DNA from: Bimastos eiseni
Taxonomy: Eukaryota > Annelida > Clitellata > Crassiclitellata > Lumbricidae
NCBI GenBank assembly: GCA_959347315.1
Contig: OY365817.1
Coordinates: 4,446,643-4,510,642, forward strand
Direction: 5' to 3'
DNA: 64,000 nt
Numbering within the stretch: position 1 is the first letter of the stretch; each line of letters opens with the position of its first letter. The notes beneath the pieces were generated by a model. That model saw nothing but the letters and a program-made list of their open reading frames with translations. It ran no database searches and had not been told where the DNA came from. A program made the translations under genes and the position numbers. Positions 43,303 through 53,850 of the stretch are shown here, piece by piece.

Positions 43303-45653
43303 CTGCAAAAGACCATCAGAAAACAACCGATTTTAATCAAGTAACATAGAAACAAATATTAAACGAGTTTAAATAGCAAATTAGATGATGTGCTGTGGTG
43401 ACTTCTCACTTATCTCACCATTATTTTCATTCTGATAAAGTTTCAAACTGCTTTTAGTGTAAAGACACTCTGATAATAATTAGCCTACATTACATGGTGT
43501 ATTGTGACAAAAAGAAAGAGTGAAATTCCTCCTGGCTTTGGTTTGGCAGTGTATCACTTCAACCAGTGTCACTAACCATCCAAATATACACAACTTGGAT
43601 CCAATATGTTCAGAATTTATTTACTATCAACAATCGTGATTTGCATCTGTTGTAATGGCTCTATAGGTCTGCGTGGGCCTCACCAGTGACTTCTAGTTTT
43701 CTAGTTATTGTTTTATCTACAGACGAAATCCAAGTTCTTAATTACATTTGCAGCACTTTCAACATACAAATAGAAGCTGCTAAGTACATTGAACTTCATC
43801 TAACCTCAACGATCGGCCAAGTTTATCGAACGTCATGGTTGGGTTATTTTTGATTTTGCCCCAGAGATCAGCAATGACCTTTGACCTCCCAGCAACAATT
43901 CTGAAGATTCCTTCATCCTTGTTTTCCCAACGAATGCACTCCGGATTGTATTCTGGATTGTCAAGCAGGTCTCGCATAAACTTCCATAGACGAGTTTCTG
44001 AAACCAAAGAAAATATAGCAAATTGAATAGAAAATGCAGTTAATTCCGGTGACAGAGGCAAATACAGCATCAATTTGAGTTAAAATAGGTTTAATTCACA
44101 GCAAATAATTGATCCACAAAAAAGTGAATTCCATAGGAAATAATTAACTCCAACAAACCACAATTAATTTAACAGATTACCATTAAATGACTCCAAATGT
44201 GTTTCATTTTACTGTCCAGAATCTGAGCCTAAACCTGTTGTCTGCATCAAATGACCCATCATTAAATTAGAAAGTGGTCAAATATTATGCATACGATAGA
44301 ACTACATCATTATCATCGTAATATAACGGGATCATTCTCTAGAAGAGAGCTAACATTTGGATCACCATATTATTATTACATCTCAATTCCTTTCATAATG
44401 GAAGGCGCTTTTGCTGAAGACAACGCTGCTTACTAGATGATTGCTTAGGTATTTTCGACTGAGGTCCAGAGTCTTCGTCTGAAATATCTTCACTTGAAAC
44501 AATTCGTGTCTTTCGTGGTCTCTTTGTCGCTGTTTGTTGTCGCATTGAATTCACTCGAGACTTGGGTTTGTTTTTCATCGGCCTCAATCCAACCTTGTCA
44601 GAAGGAGAAGGGGGGAGGGGGGAAGTGGAGTTGGAAGAGGAGCCGAGGAGGCACTTGCCCTTCACCCAGTGACCTTGTTTCGGTTGAATGAACGTTTTTA
44701 CTATGTCGTGAGGAATTGGTGAAATGGAATTGTGCGATTTTTCTGTCAAAGAGGGCCAACATATAATTACAAATAATTATGCAATTCAACACTTAAATGA
44801 TGAACTGCATTTTGGTTTCTCAGTCGCTTTTAGTATGACTCTTGTCATTAAAGCGTTAAAACCATTTGCCATTAAATTCTAATAGTTCAAAGAAAGTATG
44901 TTAAAGTTGTAAGCAAATTGAGGTATGTAAATGCATGTTAAAATGCAACAGATTAAGAAATTTTTAAATCATATGACTGGCACAGTGAAGTTTTGATAAG
45001 ATTTGAATAAACAGCAACGTTCTAAGTCATTTAGAGAGTAGATAGGGGTAAGTTAGAACCCAAGTCATTTTCTAATTTACAAATTATGACTGAAACCGTT
45101 TGAAATTAAAACTGAAAATCAATTTCAAGCAGAATCTGATCAAAGTCAGAGATATGTCATTTACAAAAGAAATCTGAAGAAGCCGTTGAAGAGAATCTAT
45201 GCAGAAAACTCACCCAGATTAATCGGTTGGGAGATTCCAATTGGCTCCATTAGACTGTCTAAAAAAATGTACCAGAAGCATAGTTGAGAAATTAAAACAA
45301 ATTATTTAATTATTATGAATCATGCCAGAGTGAACATTGTAACCTGCATCAGGAAATTATCGTCTGAATATATTAACACTTGGTTTTGGTCGTGGCATGT
45401 AGGTTCGTTTCTGAATAAAATGACTACATAATAACTGAACTGAATTGCAATATATAATCATCTGTGCAGGTGGCACTTTTACAAGTAAGCATGACTTGTG
45501 TATTTGCACAACCTTAGCACAGCAGCAGAAGTCACCATTAAAAATCACGATATTGATTAAGATCAGAAACTGTTTAACCCCTTTAGCGTCCTGCAAAACT
45601 TTTAAAACCTACCCTTATACGGAAAGCAAATTTTATGTCTGCCTATCTATGTA

Positions 45654-45705
<52 letters not shown>

Positions 45706-46795
45706 TATGTATGCATGCATGTATGCATGCATGTATGTATGTATATATGTATGTATGTATGTTTATATGTATGTATGTATGTGTAAGTATGTATGTATAT
45801 ATGTATGTATGTTTATATGTATGTATGTATATATGTATGTATATATGTATGTATATATGTATTTATAAATCCATGTATATATGCATATATACATATATGT
45901 ATATATATGTATATGTGCATAAATGCATATATATGTATATATATATATATATGTAAATACATTCATATATATGTAAGTATGTATATATATCAAGTCAAGT
46001 AAAGTTGTTTTTATTGAAACCAAGGAAGGTATATCAAAACTCAACATATATACAAGCAAATGCAAGCAGAACCAATGGCTTAAAGGGAGAAACCCAAAAG
46101 GGTCCTAAGCCCCGCTTACTAGGCCCCCCAGTAGCTTTTAAATAACCTAAATATGCAGACGGATATCGTAAAATATGCGGTATAATTTTCCTTGTTATCC
46201 AGCAATACAAACATAAAAACACTAGTAGGCCTGTGAGAGAACATGTATACGAAGATGCTTTTTAAATGCATAAAGACTAGACAAACTTCTAAGCTGCAAA
46301 GGAAGACCATTCCATAAACATTATTCCTATATATATATATATATATGTATATATATGTATATATGTAATAACATCCCATTGGAAATTCGTCTGTCATATA
46401 ATATTATAGCTTTCAAAAATAAGTTATGAGCCTTCCTCATCAATTCATTAATGCACTAAATCAATAATTCAGTGAATCCTAATTAATTACTAACTACTAC
46501 TATACACTAAACTATATATTGTATATAATAGTGCATATGACTGCATTTAGTTGAGCTTTGTTCACTTTTTTCATTTGGTGTTTTATTGCCTTTTAGGATT
46601 AATTTGCAATAAAAATAAATTGCCATTAATTAATGTGATATAGTTGCTACAATGGGGTCCCTATTTAGCGGGATTTGCATCCCTTCTGGGGCTCCCATGG
46701 TAGCCAATATAAATTTGTGAGATGTACTCTATTTTTTTGTTGGTTACAATAAAACACTTTTTGATTTTTTTTATATGTATATATATATATATAAG

Positions 46796-46831
<36 letters not shown>

Positions 46832-46859
46832 AGTATATATATATAAGTATATATATAAG

Positions 46860-46892
<33 letters not shown>

Positions 46893-49678
46893 GTAGTTTA
46901 TGTTACTGTATATGTATATAATTTATGTAGGATTATATATTTATATATAATGTATATGTATATACATGCTTGTATATATATGTATGCCCATGTGTGTATT
47001 TGTTTATATATGTATGTATATGTGTGTGAACATATGTATATATGGGTATGTATGTATGTATAATTATGTATACGTATGTAAGTATGCATGTGTATATTTA
47101 TGTATGTGTGTACGTACGTACGTATGTATGTATGTCTGTATGTATAATCAATTGGACGATTATATTCGGGTTTGCCGTTTAATGGTTAGTTGTTAAGGAC
47201 GAATATAACCGGGTTTGCTGCTAAAGGGGTTAACTAAACCTTGCTCTGTGTTGAAAATTAGTTTTAAAAAATTTGGTCGATCCATAATCAACATTCATGT
47301 TCAACTTTGAAGAATTGAATATTCAGTAATAAACATGAATATATTAATATATATATATTAGATGGTAGGTCAAATTACGTCATCGGTCATTTATTTGCAA
47401 TTATTAATTGGCAATTGTAGATATTTGTGTAATTTAATAAGGAAGTGTACATAATAAATACCTATATCCCAGTGATATGGTACTAAAGCCAAGTGGTAAT
47501 TAAGCTGAGGAATAAAACATACACAAAAATGAACAATGGGGTGGTGGATAGACCAGGGAGTTTTTGACTAGGAGGTAGTCGCCCTGTGGGGTCATTTGCC
47601 ATGGTGGGTTATTGCTGGGAGGGGCAGGTAATATTCCTAGGGGGCTAATGGCCTGATGCTTCCTACTGCATAGAGGCACTGAGCAAGACCTTCAATCTTT
47701 CATTTATAATTGCACAGTGTTAGATAGTAAGTAGTGCCTAGTAAACGTATAGGACTTAATAAAAAAACTAATAATAATGGCAGTAACAGGAATAGTAGTA
47801 GCAGTAGTAATTATAATTCTAATAATACTAATACTACTACTTACAAAGATAATAATAATAACAATAAAAATAATAATAATAATAACAGTAATAACAATAA
47901 TAATAATAATAACAATAATAATAATAAGAAGAATAATAATACAGAAAACATCTTACCAAGAAAAGAGTGTATTGAGTTGAAGAGCATGATGCCAAACTGT
48001 TGATCCCTGCATTCAAACTCTTGAGATGTCATGGAGCAGAGGAGTTGTCCATTGACTCCCTGAAACGTTTCCCCCTTCAGGCAGACGAGGTTCATCTCGC
48101 TCAGTCCGGATCCGTAGTAGATCCAGTCCAAGACATCCGCTGATGTCCAGTCGAGTGGGTTCTTCCGATGCCAGTTCAGAGCTGGAATGCCTGGAAGAGC
48201 AGAGACCAAAGTGGGAACACTGAACGAAGAGTACTTCATTGGCTGATACTATTCGAATGACTTCTGACAACCGTTATTATACTTGCAAACAAATACTGTT
48301 AAGTACTGCTCAAAAGCGCACAGGTGCACAGCCCTAGCTTAAGTCTCATATTATTTTGATGATTCAAACCTTGTATATCTGACCGACTGGACTAATCCAC
48401 TGCACATTGACCACATCATCATCCACTGATGTCTTGGCACAAACAAAACAACCGAGTAATAATCATTAAAAGCCTCATAACTTGAAAACGGTAGGAAGCA
48501 ATTTGATTAATCTTTGAAAATCATTTCCTGATCACCTAGATAAGAAAAGAGAAATCAACAAAGTCCCTGCATATGGCAAGACCCCTGCTGGCAATTTGTT
48601 TAGTTGATAAATTTATATAGCACACCTTCAATAAAACAGCTCGGAGAGGCTCCCACCCAGAGGGCTGCCGAAGAGAAAGGATTTGAGTATATTAGGTATA
48701 AAATATTGAAATGCCAAAGGCAGAAACTTACGCTGTGTCCTGTAATCCTGAAGACAACGAAATAGCGTTAGACCATTGGCTGCATCTCTTGCTATGAAGT
48801 CTTCCTCCTTCATGTCACAAAGCCTTTGTCCATTGATCTGCTGGAAATTCTCTCCACAAACACTCGACAGATCACGAATGTAGAGACTCGCTCGGTCGTA
48901 AATCCAATCCATGACATCGTCATTCGTCCATGTCTCGAGGGATTTGCTTTGCCAATTCTCCTGAAACTCTTCAGCACCACCCTCTGAAAAAATCAGTCAT
49001 AAAGAGAAGATGGTCATTTAATGGTCATTCACCAACACCTCCACTATCTCCCACATAACGAACACCACAACCATCTTCAACACCAATACCACCATCTCCA
49101 GTTCGCAGGAAAACACACATCAACATAATTCTGACCAATTTGTCCTATACACCATTCAAAATGTTATCAAGTGCATAACTTATGTGTTCAGTGTTGCAAA
49201 GGTAATCATGATTGTAATTGCAAATAAATCTCTAAAACGTTACTCCAAAGCTAAGCGCAGGGCACCAGCTTATTCACGAGCACTGGCTATCTGTCATTCA
49301 TTATATCACTGAAGAAGCAACTGAGTCTTGCAAAGATTGGAACGAAAAAATAAGCCACTATTGTTGAAAAACCACCTCACAATTCAGATGTTGTATAGAT
49401 AATTTTTTCAAAAACGCACAAGCCTAGAAATCTTTGCCACAATATTTTGCTTGCCCCTTGTCCAGCTGACCTGTTTCGTAGCCGCTCTCTGTTCCGAGAG
49501 AGAGGGTGAGGGCCTTCCCCAGAATCTGATAGGTCTGTCCAGAAACCTCCTCCCTCTTCACTTGCCCCTCTGCACCAACTGCGTCTTCGGCGAACAGAGC
49601 AGACATCGAAGCCCCTGTGCAGGACTTTGTTGGAATGAAAACATCGTCAAGATCTTCGTCTCTACTGGAACGATTCAT
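43125..49678 (-). CDS. ETS-family transcription factor with two tandem PNT domains, 472 aa
   Basis: Nuclear DNA-binding regulator. Exons in reading order are 49678-49471, 48983-48732, 48190-47957, 45258-45214, 44742-44434, 43997-43805 and 43302-43125. All have GT-AG ends, phases agree throughout and the total is 1419 bp including TGA. PNT domain 1 is about aa 80-150 ([14 protein letters not shown] ... [14 protein letters not shown] ... LFRCLQDY). PNT domain 2 is about aa 157-230 ([13 protein letters not shown] ... [14 protein letters not shown] ... LFNSIHSF). A Ser/Pro-rich then basic linker (aa 246-349) precedes the ETS domain at about aa 352-440 ([14 protein letters not shown] ... [13 protein letters not shown] ... 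LGRSLR). Both PNT domains resemble the ESE/ELF3-5 type. The end of the ETS domain is divergent. Without transcripts, the use of both PNT exons in one mRNA is inferred from open frames and phase. Confidence 0.88.
43805..43997 (-). CDS. ETS gene exon 6 (ETS DNA-binding core)
   Basis: Encodes LWKFMRDLL through KLGRSLR: helices 1-3 of the winged helix, including both DNA-contacting arginines of the recognition helix. Donor GTTAG. Confidence 0.93.
44434..44742 (-). CDS. ETS gene exon 5 (basic, Ser-rich linker)
   Basis: 103 codons between the PNT and ETS regions, with [20 protein letters not shown]: a nuclear-localisation-like basic patch followed by acidic serines that look like casein-kinase-2 sites. 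The donor GTAAGC at 44428-44433 is chosen by phase. Confidence 0.75.
45214..45258 (-). CDS. ETS gene exon 4 (45-bp microexon)
   Basis: Encodes [15 protein letters not shown] between a TTTTTTTAG acceptor and a GTGAG donor, in phase with both neighbours. Being a multiple of three, it could be skipped without shifting frame. Confidence 0.7.
45655..45990. repeat. (TA)n/(TATG)n microsatellite
   Basis: TA run, then TATG/TATA repeats, in ETS intron 3. Confidence 0.95.
45991..46774. other. ETS intron 3, middle part
   Basis: Non-coding, with another short TA/TG run at 46327-46367. No exon supported. Confidence 0.5.
46775..47150. repeat. (TA)n/(TATG)n microsatellite
   Basis: Second long AT/TATG tract in ETS intron 3, with GTACGTACGTACG near its end. 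Confidence 0.95.
47835..47942. repeat. (AAT)n microsatellite beside an ETS splice donor
   Basis: Imperfect AAT run ending about 15 bases from the donor of ETS exon 3 (47951-47956). Confidence 0.9.
47957..48190 (-). CDS. ETS gene exon 3 (second PNT domain)
   Basis: Contains a whole PNT/SAM-pointed domain on one exon: [16 protein letters not shown] ... [16 protein letters not shown] ... [12 protein letters not shown]. Confidence 0.9.
48732..48983 (-). CDS. ETS gene exon 2 (first PNT domain)
   Basis: Contains a whole PNT domain on one exon: [16 protein letters not shown] ... [14 protein letters not shown] ... [10 protein letters not shown]. Clearly a paralogous copy of the domain in exon 3, but well diverged. 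Confidence 0.92.
49471..49678 (-). CDS. ETS gene exon 1 (start)
   Basis: 69 codons from ATG 49678: an acidic/Ser-rich N-terminus ([14 protein letters not shown]...) with a VKREE motif that fits a sumoylation consensus. Donor GTCAG at 49466-49470. Further untranslated exons upstream cannot be excluded. Confidence 0.7.
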
Positions 49679-51310
49679 CTCGATAAGCTATAATGTCATA
49701 GTATTTAAACTTTAATATAACACATAACAACATGTCACTCAAGTTAGCATTTCAGCGTTTTTGTCAGATTTTCCTTTTTAAATAAAAGTTCAATGAGGAG
49801 TCTGAGGACGCTATCTCAATCGGTGACCCAATTATCATCTGCATGAAAAAAACATCGAATAAAAATAGGAATAAAATTTAATGCCTTGGTCATTCAACTA
49901 AAATTTAATTAAGGCCATTATTTAAGGAATTCATGTCAAGTAGAAAAGAAGACTTATTGGAATGAACGTCATTTAACTTCAACTAACTCTGGCCACCCGA
50001 ATTCAGAAGTTATTGCATATACGTTTAAATCTTATGCATAATAATAATAACAATAACAACAATAAAAAATAACAATAATAATAATATCGTGACATTAAAC
50101 TGTATGCTCACGTCGAGTTTTGAAAGACGCAGCTGAGGCATCGATGATCTAGACTCGATCTCTTTCAACAAGATTCCACCGTTTAGCAGAAGTTGCAATC
50201 GATGAAGTACACTGATAAGTTCATCATGCGTAGCAAATGCCTAATGATAGTTTCTGTCGGGCGCCCCAATCTAATCAAATTTCGCAGAAAGCGACACAAC
50301 CCCCGCCAGAGACTATCGACCTATTGCGGAACCCCAACCGAAAGAACGTCCTCTTTAGTCCATACCTATTCGCTCAACAAGAAAAAAACTGAGGCAACGT
50401 AGCTTGAATACGGAAGGTTTCAAAGCGAAGGTAAACACCTTCTGAGGGGATTTCCATACGCTTTATCGTCGACTAGTCATTGGCCGTGTTTCTGTAACAG
50501 CGGCCGAAAGGTGCTTTTCCTAAACGATACGATCAGTGCTACCAGTCTCCATTTTCAAATTCCCAAGATCTTGCCAGAGAAATCCCAAGAATAGCAAAGA
50601 GTTTAAAAATATCCCAAGTAACTAAGTAACTGAAAAGAATAAATGTTGAGAGCCAAGAACTGGCAAACATCGTAATCGTAATCTCAGTATTTCTACAGCG
50701 CCCACAAAAGCGAAGTCGCGGGAACCAGCTTATTCACAGGCGCTTAATCAAAACAGAATCAATAGACAGAGGGTCAAATCCAGAGTCATAATGACATAAA
50801 GACCCTAACAAAGCATTGAAGCATCAAATTCCAATGCATACAAGTAACAGTAATAATAAATGTCTTTCAGACTGAGCTGGTCCTTTGTAATCTGAGAACT
50901 ATCTAAATTCGGTTGGGAAAGTCCGGTAATTAGTCTGTAATAATTCCCACATTGCTATACAAAATCCTCAAATCCCAATAGATTTACTAGATCCCCATAT
51001 CCCTAGACCTTGTGAAAGTTCCCAAGAAGTGGTATGGCTCTCCAAGCCTACAGTCACGCACTGTGCTGAGGCAGTTACCAAGGCCAACCCGTAACATTAG
51101 ACGCCTAAATGCCAGAACTTTATTGCACTGCGGTCCACAGCCAACACAGCCCTGCGGTGTCTGAGCCACGATAACTCAGTTTGTAACTGCTTCAATTGAG
51201 ATACAGTATTTGCTTCGTGCTAAGAGGAAGGTATACGAAAAGCAGGGTAATTATCTAGGGATTGTCCGCACTGACCATGCTCCACTATATTTGCTTCAAA
51301 GTAGGTCACC
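49679..51310. other. Region upstream of the ETS gene
   Basis: Probable promoter side. Contains an AAT/AAC simple run at 50040-50088 and otherwise no supported feature. Confidence 0.4.
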
Positions 51311-51345
<35 letters not shown>

Positions 51346-51394
51346 ATATTATATATATATATATTATATATATATATATTATATATATATATAT
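51311..51394. repeat. (TA)n microsatellite
   Basis: TA runs interrupted by single TT/AT shifts; flanks the first copy of the 469-bp duplication. Confidence 0.95.
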
Positions 51395-51863
51395 AACCCA
51401 AATGCACAGAGGGCCAAGATAAAGATAAGTTGGAAATGTCCCAAAAGCCACAAAAGTGATGATGAAGAAGAAGAAGTCTGTATTTGTTGAAGAAGCCTAT
51501 ATTTACGAAAAGGCTACAGCCTATGTTACACATGCAAACATCTGAAAAAAAACAAGTCACTCACGCAGGACAAAATCACACAACGAAATAGCTGCAATAC
51601 AATCAAATAATTTTATTAGTTAAGGATGTAACGAGATGTTTGCTCACTAAAAGACGTTCACAGGGTCAGGCAAAAGAGAGGGAGAAAGTACATGCATAAT
51701 ATACTTCGCTCCCTCTCCATCTGACCCTCTCATTCCCATCCCTACTACCATTTTTACACTCAAATTTATTACTGTTATCATAATGCAATTATTAATCAAC
51801 ACCACCACCCAATGACTAAGCACCAGTCAATGGATCACTTAAAATGAAGGGCTTGCCCTTCAA
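51395..51863. repeat. 469-bp duplicated segment, copy A
   Basis: Starts AACCCAAATGCACAGAGGGC and ends AAGGGCTTGCCCTTCAA. Nearly identical to 52988-53456 (I see two or so substitutions). No long ORF. Embedded in TA microsatellite on both sides. Confidence 0.93.
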
Positions 51864-51968
51864 TATATATAATATATATATATATTATAAATATATTATA
51901 TATATATTTATATAATATATATATAATATATATATAATATATATATACGGTATATATTAACCGTATGC

Positions 51969-52010
<42 letters not shown>

Positions 52011-52012
52011 TG
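51864..52012. repeat. (TA)n then (TG)n microsatellite
   Basis: Irregular TA/TATT run followed by about 15 TG units. Confidence 0.95.
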
Positions 52013-52269
52013 TGCTCAATAGTAGAGCGCTCCTTGTAAGGTCCTCCTCTCGAAGGCAACAGACACAGCAGACATTGTAGAACCCATCTTCTGGCCATTG
52101 AACAGGCCAACATAAATAGAAGGTAGGCCTTCTGAGGGTAGTTTCAATTGATTTGCACATCACTCACTTTCCCAGTTCTCATTCCTCAATAATAAGACAT
52201 TCTTTGGGAGCCCACTACTTACCACTACCCCCACCTCACCTCACCCTAATAAGTCAAATGTTTCAGGCA

Positions 52270-52755
52270 ATCACGTATGCCATCCACATATTACGTACAA
52301 AACTTGGGGAGGGGCTTCGAATTTCGGCAATTTTGCGTACGCATGCGTACGGTGGGAGGGGTCCCGAAATATGTACGTACACAAATATAACTGTCTAATT
52401 ATGACGTCAATACGGAATATTGAAATCAGAGCTGTAAACCAAATCACAGACTATATTTCTGCTTAATCAATTTTATGTAGCATTAAAACTTTTTAAAATG
52501 CAAGTGTTTTTAGTGTTTTATTTCTTCATAGCAGTTAAGAAATTTAAGCTGTTAAATATGATGCTTAATAAAATAAATAGTCCATGGTAAAAATCAATGT
52601 CTTATAGATGTCTTTGGCTATTTAACCATTGCAATGGGGTGAGGCGGGGGGTAGAGCTCAGATGCACGTACGCATGGGTAGGGTCCACGAAATGTACGCG
52701 GCGCAACAAGGGAGGGTGAGTCGGAAAATCCGATTTTTTCGCGTATGTAATAATA
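52270..52755. mobile_element. MITE-like repeat, uninterrupted copy
   Basis: Reverse-oriented homologue of 6292-7925 without the foldback insertion. Begins near CACATATTACGTACAAAAC, ends near GCGTATGTAATAATAC, with GTACG-rich subterminal parts and an AT-rich centre. Confidence 0.75.
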
Positions 52756-52987
52756 CAATACAACTGAAATATGTTAATATTTCCTAAGAATATACTCCAA
52801 TCTCCTTTTATGGTCTTGAACACAATTGGTTTTAAACAAAATGTTACGAGACTGTGGCGATTTGACAGAGGGCTTGATTTGAAATCACAAGCAACAGTGG
52901 ACAACAAGAAACACAGTACAACTATAGTTGGATAGCGCTCTCTTACAATTGAGGCAAATATTAAGCACTGAAGTACGAGATGCATGG

Positions 52988-53456
52988 AACCCAAATGCAC
53001 AGAGGGCCAAGATAAAGATAAGTTGGAAATGTCCCAAAAGCCACAAAAGTGATGATGAAGAAGAAGAAGCCTGTATTTGTTGAAGAAGCCTATATTTACG
53101 AAAAGGCTACAGCCTATGTTACACATGCAAACATCTGAAAAAAAACAAGTCACTCACGCAGGACAAAATCACACAACGAAATAGCTGCAATACAATCAAA
53201 TAATTTTATTAGTTAAGGATGTAACGAGATGTTTGCTCACTAAAAGACGTTCACAGGGTCAGGCAAAAGAGAGGGAGAAAGTACATGCATAATATACTTC
53301 GCTCCCTCTCCATCTGACCCTCTCATTCCCATTCCTACTACCATTTTTACACTCAAATTTATTACTGTTATCATAATGCAATTATTAATCAACACCACCA
53401 CCCAATGACTAAGCACCAGTCAATGGATCACTTAAAATGAAGGGCTTGCCCTTCAA
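52988..53456. repeat. 469-bp duplicated segment, copy B
   Basis: Partner of 51395-51863; here the flanks are not TA repeats. Confidence 0.93.
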
Positions 53457-53731
53457 CATGAGAGACCCCCCCCACACACACACAGAAACTGTTCTGAGGC
53501 TAGTAACTGTACTCTTCAGTCAACAAGGCAAGCACTTAACCAGTTGGTCCATGGCTACATGCAAATAGTTAAAGGACAAATCAATTCAGATATATAGACT
53601 CCTCTCGATTTTTGACAAAAATTTACGAAATATTGACAGACATCAATTCTCTCGATCCATCAAAGTCAGCGTAGTTCTGAGAAGACCCATGATTTGTGAC
53701 GTAGAGATAGAAGAGAAAAAGAAGAGAGTAG

Positions 53732-53850
53732 TCAGTGTTTCTTTGTGAGATCTGGTTGAGTGATCCTCAATTCCTTTCCTTCGTTCTTAGTGTGTTTCTG
53801 GAGAAGAGCAAATATCTCGTTGTTGTATTCGTCTGGCACTGGCACCTTTC
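53732..53850 (-). CDS. SDHAF2: SDHAF2 exon 4 (C-terminus, stop)
   Basis: [20 protein letters not shown] through QPDLTKKH and TGA at 53732-53734. Acceptor GATTTTAG. Confidence 0.9.

Noticed and set aside
45635..46065. Tyr/Ile/Met/Cys/Val-rich ORFs over TATG repeats
   Set aside because: Simple-sequence translation with no codon bias or homology.
49424..49470. Extension of ETS exon 1 through to the ORF stop
   Set aside because: A GTCAG donor at 49466-49470 gives the only phase that joins exon 2 in frame.
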